Source: Gilvibacter sediminis (GTDB lineage Bacteria; Bacteroidota; Bacteroidia; Flavobacteriales; Flavobacteriaceae). Taken from it: a stretch of DNA of 64,000 bases. Of this stretch, positions 29,762 to 37,551 are shown piece by piece (the stretch's first letter is position 1; each line of letters begins with the position of its first letter). The position numbers and the translations under genes were made by a program. The notes below the pieces were generated by a model, which saw only the letters and a program-made list of their open reading frames with translations, was not told where the DNA came from and did no database searches. The stretch is from the NCBI RefSeq assembly GCF_028561565.1, contig NZ_JAQQTE010000022.1, positions 189,716-253,715 on the forward strand, given 5' to 3'.

Positions 29762-30361
29762 TTAGCAGTTCTTGTATTTGTCGTGTAATCCTGCGCCTGC
29801 TGTAATCATTGGGCGGCACTTTTCTAAGCGATTCAAACGCGTTTTCTCTTGTTTTGCACTTCCGATATGATCGGCGTATTCGCGTTGCTTCCCGGGGGTT
29901 AGTCCTTCAAAGGCTGATTTTAATTCGGCATCTTGATCAAAAGCCGTTTGCAATGCTACAGGAATGACCAAAGCTTTAGTTTTACGCTGCGGCTTGATCT
30001 CTTTGCCTTGTTTTTGATTCTCAATGGCCTCTAAGGCGTAAGCATGGACCATGTCAAAATCAACTTCATCTATAGAATTCCAGTTGAGCTGTCGCATACC
30101 TCGGGTCTTACCTTCTTGGGCATTGCGTAAAACTCCTTTGGGGTCACTTAAAAAGGATCCATTGAAAAACCACAGTCCAAAGTGATTTTTAAAGGCGCCT
30201 ATGCCCATAACATTCTTACCACCAACGGTATAAGTGGGAATGCCCCATTTGACCGTTTCAACGGCCTCGGTCTTTTGTAACAGACTGCGAAGTTTGGTGA
30301 GTTCCTGCTCCCAATGCTTGTTTTTGGTTATATAGGCGTCAATCTTTTCTGCATCGGTCAT
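29762..30361 (-). CDS. YdeI/OmpD-associated (DUF1801) family protein
   Basis: This 199-aa soluble protein has the DUF1801 domain, with VKWGIPTYTVGGKNVMGIGAFKNHFGLWFFNGSFLSD near the start. The YdeI-like C-terminal part is a basic helical tail: IPVALQTAFDQDAELKSAFEGLTPGKQREYADHI, then KTRLNRLEKCRPMI with TGAGLHDKYKNC. Both features mark the YdeI/OmpD-associated group, of unknown role though linked to peptide resistance in some enterobacteria. Its stop lies 5 bp before the cyclase gene. There is no signal peptide. The second YdeI-like gene of the window (63094) is only distantly related. Confidence 0.82.
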   Translation of the reverse strand: MTDAEKIDAYITKNKHWEQELTKLRSLLQKTEAVETVKWGIPTYTVGGKNVMGIGAFKNHFGLWFFNGSFLSDPKGVLRNAQEGKTRGMRQLNWNSIDEVDFDMVHAYALEAIENQKQGKEIKPQRKTKALVIPVALQTAFDQDAELKSAFEGLTPGKQREYADHIGSAKQEKTRLNRLEKCRPMITAGAGLHDKYKNC

Positions 30362-30390
30362 AGTATTAATTGTTTAGTTAGTTGTCAGTT

Positions 30391-31413
30391 TTAGGACCTT
30401 ATAAAACTGATCGTCTGACGGTATCCGTCTGCCATTACTTGTACAAAGTAAACTCCTTTTGGCAGATCTGCCACAGACAAACGTACTTGGCCCTGTCCTT
30501 GTGATTCTGGCTCAATATTGAGTCGTTTACCACTGATGTCATATACTGTATACGTATTAACTACCACGTTTGGATTGTGCGCAATGGTCACAAATTCTGA
30601 GGCTGGATTCGGGAAGGCGCGCAATTGCAGATCCAAACTGTTCTCTTCTACAGATAAGAATGCATCGTAAAGCGTTTGCAACGAATCAATTGGCTCTTCT
30701 CCAAAAGGCATTTCTTCAATATTCAAACGCAGGTAAGGATTCCCTGGAGTATCATCTGGACGGTAGACCTGCAAAAAGGCAGAGGTAGATGAAGTTCCTC
30801 TATCCAAGCAACGCGCATCAGCGCCGGCAAAGTTCGCTCCCTGCATGGCGGCCATAAGCTTGTCTGCCAAGGTTCCAGTGGTGCTCACAAAATTCGCCTC
30901 CATATTCTCCAAAACAGTCGCGTTCAATAAAATATTCCCTTGTACAGAGTAGGTAGGGCCTTGAATGTCATCCTTGTAATCATCTGCACTAGAACCTGTA
31001 TAACCTGCTGTACGCGGAGCTCCTGTATCTGGATTGAAATCTGCTATGCCGTATTGACGATAGGTTGGATCGTCAAAAGGTCCACCGCTGCCACAAGGAA
31101 AGCTATCGTTAGCAAAAAGCCAGGAGATGATTTCTGCCGGAGAGGCCCCAGCTTCCATTTGTTCGATCCCGTTTGCTAAGTTGGCATTCGGGATACAGAC
31201 ATAAGCCTGAGAGTTGATTCCTCCACGGCCGGGAATAATGGCGCTGATAATGTCAATTAGTCCTCCCAGATCTCCAACACCATCCACGCAGGATGCTCCT
31301 GCCGCTCCCACTTCACCCGTGGCAGGATCCACGGCTACAATAGAAAAGGTGTCTTGCGCTTTGGTCTGAAACAGCGCAAAGCACAGGGTTAATAGTAGTG
31401 TAATTTTTCGCAT
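30391..31413 (-). CDS. T9SS-exported DUF1028 (Ntn-hydrolase-like) protein
   Basis: This 340-aa protein has a signal peptide (1-19), after which TFSIVAVDPATGEVGAAGASCVDGVGDLG opens the DUF1028 domain (to about 245). The rest is a T9SS type A sorting tail: FPNPASEFVTIAHNP, then VYDISGKRLN, LPKGVYFVQV and a closing FIRS. DUF1028 is placed in the Ntn-hydrolase fold group, with a Thr or Ser near the start as the probable nucleophile; the substrate is unknown. The sorting tail implies that the protein is released or attached to the cell surface. It is divergent from the TonB receptor gene. Confidence 0.85.
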   Translation of the reverse strand: MRKITLLLTLCFALFQTKAQDTFSIVAVDPATGEVGAAGASCVDGVGDLGGLIDIISAIIPGRGGINSQAYVCIPNANLANGIEQMEAGASPAEIISWLFANDSFPCGSGGPFDDPTYRQYGIADFNPDTGAPRTAGYTGSSADDYKDDIQGPTYSVQGNILLNATVLENMEANFVSTTGTLADKLMAAMQGANFAGADARCLDRGTSSTSAFLQVYRPDDTPGNPYLRLNIEEMPFGEEPIDSLQTLYDAFLSVEENSLDLQLRAFPNPASEFVTIAHNPNVVVNTYTVYDISGKRLNIEPESQGQGQVRLSVADLPKGVYFVQVMADGYRQTISFIRS

Positions 31414-31555
31414 TTCTTTTTCAAATTGGTTACCCTTAAAGATACCACTTTTTCAGTTGAGCCTTCCTTTTTTACAGTTCAGTCCAAAATTTTAGTGCTC
31501 CCCATTTCGCTGCTGCATCTTTGAACCATCAATCAAAAAATGAAAATCAGCGCTC

Positions 31556-33724
31556 ATGCGAAAATTCACCAAATCACTCGTCTTATTTTTAATCTCTTGT
31601 TTAGGATTTTTAATCCAGGCCTTTGGGCAAACTACAGTGAACGGTTCAGTTACTGACCCTAGTGGAAACCCAGTAGAAGGAGCCAATGTCTTTTTAGTGG
31701 GAACCTATGATGGCGCCTCTACGGCTGCGGATGGAAGCTTCAGCTTTGAATCCGAAGAAACAGGGGTGCAAACGCTGTCTATCTCTTATATAGGCTTTGA
31801 AACCTTGGAGTACGCTGCAGAAGTTACCGCAATGAACAATTTGCAACTCAAACTCCGAGAAGACCTCAATGCATTAGAAACCGTTGTGCTTTCTGCAGGA
31901 ACCTTTGAAGCCGGAGACAACAGCAAGGTTTCTGTTTTAAAGCCCTTGGATGTGGTTACTACCGCGAGTGCCTTGGGCGATTTTGTAGGAGCGCTACAGA
32001 CCTTACCGGGAACCACTACCGTTTCTGAAGACGGGCGTCTTTTTGTGCGTGGAGGAGATGCTGGGGAAACCCAGATCTTTATAGATGGGATACGCGTTTT
32101 TACGCCCTATACACCAACAACGAATAATATTCCAACCCGCGGCCGTTATTCGCCCTTTCTCTTTGACGGGATCACTTTTTCTACTGGAGGATATTCTGCG
32201 GAATACGGGCAGGGCTTGTCTTCTGTGCTTTTGCTCAATACCATTGATGAGCCTGTTCAGAATAAAACCGACATAGCCATTATGACCGTGGGCGGTTCTT
32301 TGGGACATACCAAACTTTGGGATAAGAGTTCGGTGAGTTTTAATGCTTCTTACATCAATCTGGCGCCTTATTTGGTGGTTTATCCGGATCGAAACGATTG
32401 GGACGAACCTTTTGAAACCTTTGCAGGAGAGGCAGTGTATCGTCACAAGATAGGAGACGGGCTTTTGAAAGTTTACACGGCTTTTGACAGTTCAAACTTT
32501 AGCTTGACGCAAGAGGATATCAATCTGGAGGAAGGCTTATTCTTCCGATTAAAAAATAGAAACTGGTATACCAACAGTTCTTATTACAAACGTTTTGATA
32601 ACGGATGGAAGTTGGACTTGGGCGGAAGTTTTACCATTGCCAATACCGATGTGACCATTATTGATAACAATATTGACAATACGGAATACTCTGTTCACGC
32701 TAAAGCCAAGGTGAGAAAGCGATTCAACAGTCGATTTAAATTGGCTTTTGGAGCCGAGCAGTTTTGGACCGATTTTGATGAGAATTTCAACAATCCGGAC
32801 GTCAATGTGGATTACGGCTTCAACAATAACATCAGTGCGGCATTTGCAGAGAGTGATATCATTTTCTCAAAGAAGTTCGCGGTAAAGGTCGGACTGCGAG
32901 GTGAGTACACCCAAGCCAACGACCGATTCAGTATTGCGCCGCGAGTTTCGTCAGCCTATAAAACGGGGAAACACAGTCAGCTGTCTTTGGCATACGGAAA
33001 CTTTTATCAGCAGGTTGGAAATGACTTTTTAAAGTTCTCTCCGGGATTGGATCCGCAGATGACACAACACTATATCTTAAACTATCAGTTCAGTCATGAA
33101 GGGAAGATCTTTAGAGCAGAGCTGTATCGCAAAGACTATAATGATCTGGTCACCTTTGACACCGAAATGGCCGGTTTTGAGAGCCAATTTGGAAATGCTG
33201 GAGACGGTTATGCACAAGGCTTTGATCTCTTTTGGAGAGACAATACGTCCATAAAGAATCTGGACTATTGGGTGAGTTATTCCTATTTGGATACCGAGCG
33301 TCAGTACCAGAACTTTCCAACGGCAGCCACACCTAATTTTGCCAATACCCACAACCTTTCTGTGGTGACCAAACTTTGGGTAGATAAACTCAAGAGTCAA
33401 TTGGGTTGGAGCTATCAATACGGCAGCGGAAGAACCTACACGGATCTCAACAGACCTGGATTTTTACAAGAAAAGACTAAGGATTTTCACAGTCTGAGTT
33501 TCAATTGGGCTTATCTAATTGACCAACAGAAGATCTTGTACTTCTCCGTGAACAATATGCTGGGCTTTAGAAATGTGAATGGGTACCAGTATGCCAACAC
33601 GCCCAATGCCAACGGTCAATTTGACCGTAGAGCTTTGCGCCCAGCAGCAGATCAGTTCTTCTTTGTAGGCTTCTTTTGGACCATCTCAGATGACGGAACG
33701 GACAACCAATTGGACAATCTTTAG
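31556..33724 (+). CDS. TonB-dependent receptor with carboxypeptidase-like N-domain
   Basis: This 722-aa outer-membrane protein has a signal peptide (1-23), a CarboxypepD_reg-like beta domain (about 25-105, TVNGSVTDPSGNPVEGANVFLVGTYDG first), a plug domain (about 110-220, with GEDGRLFVRGGDAGETQIFIDG-type sequence), and a beta-barrel to the C-terminus. The barrel ends with an aromatic-rich strand, then DGTDNQLDNL. The size is small for the group. Such receptors import metals, vitamins or glycans with energy from TonB. No substrate clue is adjacent. It stands alone, divergent from the DUF1028 gene. A possible promoter element CATCTTTG lies about 20 bp upstream. Confidence 0.88.
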   Translation: MRKFTKSLVLFLISCLGFLIQAFGQTTVNGSVTDPSGNPVEGANVFLVGTYDGASTAADGSFSFESEETGVQTLSISYIGFETLEYAAEVTAMNNLQLKLREDLNALETVVLSAGTFEAGDNSKVSVLKPLDVVTTASALGDFVGALQTLPGTTTVSEDGRLFVRGGDAGETQIFIDGIRVFTPYTPTTNNIPTRGRYSPFLFDGITFSTGGYSAEYGQGLSSVLLLNTIDEPVQNKTDIAIMTVGGSLGHTKLWDKSSVSFNASYINLAPYLVVYPDRNDWDEPFETFAGEAVYRHKIGDGLLKVYTAFDSSNFSLTQEDINLEEGLFFRLKNRNWYTNSSYYKRFDNGWKLDLGGSFTIANTDVTIIDNNIDNTEYSVHAKAKVRKRFNSRFKLAFGAEQFWTDFDENFNNPDVNVDYGFNNNISAAFAESDIIFSKKFAVKVGLRGEYTQANDRFSIAPRVSSAYKTGKHSQLSLAYGNFYQQVGNDFLKFSPGLDPQMTQHYILNYQFSHEGKIFRAELYRKDYNDLVTFDTEMAGFESQFGNAGDGYAQGFDLFWRDNTSIKNLDYWVSYSYLDTERQYQNFPTAATPNFANTHNLSVVTKLWVDKLKSQLGWSYQYGSGRTYTDLNRPGFLQEKTKDFHSLSFNWAYLIDQQKILYFSVNNMLGFRNVNGYQYANTPNANGQFDRRALRPAADQFFFVGFFWTISDDGTDNQLDNL

Positions 33725-33826
33725 GCCATAATTACACTTCATCAGCAAAAAACAACAGTTGGGTCTACTAAAGTGTGAAATGCACTAACAAGCCCAGATA
33801 TTTACGACATATTAATCACAACAGTC

Positions 33827-34459
33827 ATGCAAACACTCGTATTTACTTTCGCTTTAATGATCTCTGTGGCCTTTGGAGTCACAGCACAAACTCCTTACCA
33901 AAAGGGCATGCAAAAAGCACTGACCACTTGGGGAGAGGATAAACCCATGGAGGCCTCAAATATTTTTGAGCGCATCGCTAATGCAGAAACCGACCAATGG
34001 TTGCCGGCCTATTACATAGCTTTGATCAATACTATTGAGAGCTATGAAGAAATGGATTTAGACAAAAGAACTGCCATGCTCAACAAAGCTCAGGAGTATT
34101 TGAACCTGGCTAAAGGCGTAAGCCCAAACAATCCAGAATTGTTGGTGGTAGAGGCACAATGGTATACCTCTTGGGTAGCCTTTGATGGAGAAAAGTACGG
34201 CATGCAGTATGCGCCTAAAGTTGCAGCCATCTATCAAAAGGCGGCAAAGATCGATCCTAATAACCCTCGAGTAGCCATGGGGAAACTCGAATGGGATATG
34301 GGAGCAGCGCGCTTTTTTGGGCAAGATCCTGCAGAATTCTGTGAAGATTTGCAAAAAGCTATACTTTTATATGACCACTTTCAGGCCAGTGAAGAGTTCT
34401 ATCCGCAGCACGGAAAAGACTACGGCCTTAAAGTAATTGACAGTACTTGTAATAATTAA
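33827..34459 (+). CDS. exported TPR-like protein leading a signalling operon
   Basis: This 210-aa protein has a signal peptide (1-20, ending VTAQ). It is otherwise helical with TPR-like spacing: KALTTWGEDKPMEASNIFERIANAE, then LPAYYIALINTIESY and a block KYGMQYAPKVAAIYQKAAKIDPNNPRVAMGKLEWDMG. The Asp-Pro-Asn-Asn-Pro-Arg at the end of a helix is a frequent TPR turn. It starts the operon with the sensor kinase gene 2 bp further on. It may be the periplasmic input domain for the 2TM histidine kinase; this is inferred from order only. Confidence 0.72.
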   Translation: MQTLVFTFALMISVAFGVTAQTPYQKGMQKALTTWGEDKPMEASNIFERIANAETDQWLPAYYIALINTIESYEEMDLDKRTAMLNKAQEYLNLAKGVSPNNPELLVVEAQWYTSWVAFDGEKYGMQYAPKVAAIYQKAAKIDPNNPRVAMGKLEWDMGAARFFGQDPAEFCEDLQKAILLYDHFQASEEFYPQHGKDYGLKVIDSTCNN

Positions 34460-34461
34460 TT

Positions 34462-35796
34462 ATGACTCGATTCTTTAAAGAAGTAATCCGCGGTTTTGGA
34501 TTTGGAATAATCATCTTCATCGTGCTGATGATCATCAGCTATATGTTGGGATGGCGCATAGAATCCTTTACTGAACTATTGACAGAATTTACCATCAATC
34601 AAATTTATTCTGTGGTCTTGTTTGTGCTCAACGGGTACATCATCAGCCACTTTGTCAAGAAGTATGGAAAACAATTCTTTAAAGCTAAGAATCTGATTCA
34701 ATCGATCCTTTCCAGCTTAGGTGCGACCATTGCAGCCATAGCGGTGATCCGATTGTTCATCCATACTGTTTTAGAAGGTAAAGCCATCAGGGACTTTTTA
34801 GCTTCTGAAAGGCCGGAGTACTACATGGTGGCCCTTTTGATCACCGTGGTGATGCTCACCATTTATTACACCTTTTACTATTACAAGTTTACGCGTGATA
34901 CGCAAGTTAAGGAGCAAAAGAAGATCGCGGGGTCTGCTGCAGCTAGTTTTGACGCTTTGAAAAATCAGTTGGATCCGCACTTTTTGTTCAACAGTTTGAA
35001 CGTGCTCACCAGTCTGATTGAAGAGAATCCCAAAGCGGCCACTAAGTTCACGACCTCACTTTCTAAGGTATACCGATACGTCTTGGAGCAAAAGAACAAA
35101 GACCTGGTTACCCTGCAGGAAGAATTAGACTTTGCGCAGCTTTATATTTCGCTACTCAAGATGCGTTTTGAAGAAGCGATTGAATACAATCCGCCGCAAA
35201 GCCTAAAAAACCCAGATGCCAAAGTAGTGCCTTTGAGTTTGCAACTGTTGTTAGAGAACGCGGTGAAACACAATATGGTGACGCCCTCTAAACGCTTGGT
35301 GATCACTATTTATGAGCAAGACGGCGCCTTGGTGGTCAAGAACAACATCCAGCCTAAACAGGTGGTCAAAAAGAGTAGTGGCGTAGGATTGCAAAACATC
35401 AGACAGCGATATCAACTGCTTACAGACCGACCGGTATTGATCTCAGAAGTCAACAAAGAGTTTGTAGTGGCCATACCATTACTTACTAAACAAAAAGCAA
35501 CAAAAATGAACATACAACAAGAATATATCAGTGAAAAAAGGTACCTGCGCGCACAGGAGCGTGTAGACAAGATCAAAGGGTTTTACGTGCACTTTGCCAT
35601 CTATTTGATCTTTGTACCGGTCTTTATTTATTTGAATTTAATGTCTACGGATTTCCCTTGGGCCTTGTTTCCTATAGGTGGATGGGGACTGGGAGTCGTA
35701 GGTCATGCCATGGAGGTATTCAGTTACAATCCCCTATTGGGTAAGAACTGGGAAGAGCGCAAGATTCGGGAGTTTATGGACAAAGATGATCTTTAA
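34462..35796 (+). CDS. LytS-type histidine kinase with a C-terminal 2TM domain
   Basis: This 444-aa protein has four membrane helices (11-30, 45-65, 80-103, 121-143). The His_kinase domain follows with QLDPHFLFNSLN (phospho-acceptor His173), then the ATP-binding part LLLENAVKHN and SSGVGLQNIRQRY. After the catalytic core, a second module begins at Met349 (MNIQQEYISEKRYLRAQERVDKIKGFY, shown here only to make the join clear in two parts), with two more membrane helices and a closing NWEERKIREFM. That is a 2TM domain as in the next two genes. The join, with an in-frame ATG at 35506, looks like a gene fusion. The partner is the LytTR regulator 0.8 kb downstream. Confidence 0.85.
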   Translation: MTRFFKEVIRGFGFGIIIFIVLMIISYMLGWRIESFTELLTEFTINQIYSVVLFVLNGYIISHFVKKYGKQFFKAKNLIQSILSSLGATIAAIAVIRLFIHTVLEGKAIRDFLASERPEYYMVALLITVVMLTIYYTFYYYKFTRDTQVKEQKKIAGSAAASFDALKNQLDPHFLFNSLNVLTSLIEENPKAATKFTTSLSKVYRYVLEQKNKDLVTLQEELDFAQLYISLLKMRFEEAIEYNPPQSLKNPDAKVVPLSLQLLLENAVKHNMVTPSKRLVITIYEQDGALVVKNNIQPKQVVKKSSGVGLQNIRQRYQLLTDRPVLISEVNKEFVVAIPLLTKQKATKMNIQQEYISEKRYLRAQERVDKIKGFYVHFAIYLIFVPVFIYLNLMSTDFPWALFPIGGWGLGVVGHAMEVFSYNPLLGKNWEERKIREFMDKDDL

Positions 35797-35868
35797 TACA
35801 ATTCAGCAGTAAAAAACGACCGTTCGGTCCTAAAGAATTGTAGTGGCGATAGTCCTTAAATATCTTTG
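35797..35868 (+). promoter_or_regulatory. nested inverted repeat with internal promoter candidate
   Basis: TACAATTC (35797-35804) and GAATTGTA (35835-35842) pair perfectly around an inner GACCG/CGGTC hairpin. TTG in the second arm (35838-35840) is followed 20 nt later by TATCTTTG (35861-35868), a full -7 match. The 91-bp gap between the kinase and the first 2TM gene thus seems to combine a structured region with a promoter for the downstream genes. Confidence 0.5.
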
Positions 35869-35887
35869 AGTATCAAATTTAAAAATC

Positions 35888-36271
35888 ATGAGTAACAGTC
35901 CTAAAAATCAAAACAAATACATCCGCGCAAAAGAACGTGTAGAAGAACTCAAAAAGTTCTATACCAGTCTCATGTGGTACGTGATCATCATTCCATTTTT
36001 AGCATGGATTAATTACTCCACCAACGGCTTTAGTTACGTTTGGTTTCTATGGGCCGCATTTGGATGGGGAATCGGATTGGTTTTCCACGCAATCAAAGCC
36101 TTTAGGTTGAGCCCAATGTTCAATCGCGATTGGGAGGAGCGCAAGATCCGCCAGTTTATGAGAGAGGAAGAGTTCCATGAGAATGGAGGGCAACAAGAGG
36201 AGGAGTCTTGGGACGATAAGATCAACTGGGACACCGACAAGAATTACAATTCCGGCCAACGCTGGGAATAA
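35888..36271 (+). CDS. 2TM domain protein
   Basis: This 127-aa protein has the 2TM layout. RAKERVEELKKFYTSLMWYVIIIPF leads into the first helix (about 27-45), a second helix follows (about 53-75), and MFNRDWEERKIRQFMREEE closes the domain. The tail is acidic and Gly/Gln-rich. The Trp-Glu-Glu-Arg-Lys-Ile-Arg motif is shared with the kinase C-terminus and the next gene. The function of 2TM domains is unknown; here they flank a LytS/LytTR pair, so a role in membrane signalling or in modulating the kinase is a reasonable guess. Confidence 0.8.
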   Translation: MSNSPKNQNKYIRAKERVEELKKFYTSLMWYVIIIPFLAWINYSTNGFSYVWFLWAAFGWGIGLVFHAIKAFRLSPMFNRDWEERKIRQFMREEEFHENGGQQEEESWDDKINWDTDKNYNSGQRWE

Positions 36272-36291
36272 GCATATAGCATTTATCAATC

Positions 36292-36618
36292 ATGGAAAAA
36301 TATACAAACTCAAAATACGGTCGCGCTAAGAAAAAGGTAGAGAATATCAAAGGTTTCTACAACCACCTAATTGTTTACCTTATTGTCAATACGGCCATCA
36401 TCCTAATTCGCGTATTGGTGTTCAATGAAGGGAACATCGGTTTTGAGATCCCGCATTGGTCTATCATTACCACGCCACTTTTCTGGGGAATTGGTCTGTT
36501 CTTCCACGGAGTATGGGTCTTTAGCGATAGACTCGGCTTCATCAGAAACTGGGAAGAACGCAAGATCCGCGAGTTCATGCGCGAGGAAGAGGAAGAAGAA
36601 CAAAACTTAAACTACTAA
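36292..36618 (+). CDS. 2TM domain protein
   Basis: This 108-aa paralogue of the preceding gene, 20 bp downstream, has RAKKKVENIKGFYNHLIVYLIVNTAIILI as its first helix, a second membrane span around 65-85, and RNWEERKIREFMREEEEEE near the end. The last part is an acidic run. It also lacks any catalytic motif. The three 2TM modules (kinase tail, this and the preceding protein) may form hetero-oligomers in the membrane. The next gene, the LytTR regulator, starts 17 bp further on. Confidence 0.8.
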   Translation: MEKYTNSKYGRAKKKVENIKGFYNHLIVYLIVNTAIILIRVLVFNEGNIGFEIPHWSIITTPLFWGIGLFFHGVWVFSDRLGFIRNWEERKIREFMREEEEEEQNLNY

Positions 36619-36635
36619 TTGACCATTAATCTACT

Positions 36636-37391
36636 ATGCAAGTAATAATCATTGAAGACGAGAAGCCATCAGCACGCCGTTTAAAGCGTATGCTTGAAGC
36701 ACAAGATGTTGAAGTTTTGACGCTCTTGCATTCTGTTGAAGAATCCATAGCCTGGTTTTCGGAGAATTCGCATCCAGAAGTGATCTTTTTAGACATTCAG
36801 TTAAGCGACGGACTCTCCTTTGAGATCTTTGATAAAATTGAAATCACCAGTGCAATCATCTTCACCACTGCCTATGATGAATACGCCTTGCAAGCCTTTA
36901 AATTGAACAGTATTGATTACTTGCTAAAGCCTATTGATGAGGACGAATTGATCGCGGCCATAAACCAATATAAGAGTCAGCAAAAGCAAACCTCAAATGT
37001 GCAGCTCAACTTTGAGGACATCAAAAAACTTTTGACCAATCCGGTGGAGCGGGAGTACAAAAAACGCTTTACCGTCAAGATAGGGCAGCATTTGCGTATG
37101 ATTCCGGTAGATGAGATCGAATGCTTTTACAGTGAGAACAAAGGTACTTATGCCCATACTTTTGAAGGGCGTGATTATTTACTCGACACTACCTTGGAAC
37201 AGTTGGAGGATGAGTTGGAGCCGGCTACATTTTTCCGCATCAACAGAAAGTTTTACATCAACATCAATGCGATCAAAGACATCATTTCTTATACCAATTC
37301 GCGTTTGCAGATCAAGCTGGAGAGTTATAAGGATCAGGATGTTATCGTTGCAAGAGAACGTGTAAAGGACTTCAAACTGTGGTTGGAATAA
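36636..37391 (+). CDS. LytTR-family response regulator
   Basis: This 251-aa protein has a receiver domain (1-120) with IIIEDEKPSARRL, the phospho-acceptor in IFLDIQLSDG (Asp53) and KPIDEDEL. The LytTR DNA-binding domain follows (about 145-250): RFTVKIGQHLRMIPVDEIECFYSENK, then ADYLLD-type core and FFRINRKFYININAI near the end. It is the cognate partner of the 2TM-bearing kinase upstream. LytTR regulators often control surface and cell-wall functions; targets here are unknown. The M36 protease gene follows after 160 bp, separated by a hairpin. Confidence 0.9.
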   Translation: MQVIIIEDEKPSARRLKRMLEAQDVEVLTLLHSVEESIAWFSENSHPEVIFLDIQLSDGLSFEIFDKIEITSAIIFTTAYDEYALQAFKLNSIDYLLKPIDEDELIAAINQYKSQQKQTSNVQLNFEDIKKLLTNPVEREYKKRFTVKIGQHLRMIPVDEIECFYSENKGTYAHTFEGRDYLLDTTLEQLEDELEPATFFRINRKFYININAIKDIISYTNSRLQIKLESYKDQDVIVARERVKDFKLWLE

Positions 37392-37435
37392 GTCTGTAAA
37401 TCCCTGATATCGAAACTTTAAACAAAATTATTCCC

Positions 37436-37458
37436 AAATGTTAAAAAAACTAACATTT
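37436..37458 (+). terminator. hairpin after the LytTR gene
   Basis: AAATGTTA (37436-37443) and TAACATTT (37451-37458) pair perfectly around AAAAAAC, followed by TTTTTGTT. It lies 45 bp after the LytTR stop and ahead of the protease leader (37459-37551), in which I see no clear promoter match beyond TACTTTAG. Confidence 0.5.
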
Positions 37459-37551
37459 GATAGTTTTTGTTAAATTTCTGTTATCAAATTCATAGATTTT
37501 TTAATACTTTAGGGCACGTTTAGAATAACAAATACGCTAAATCAAAATTCT

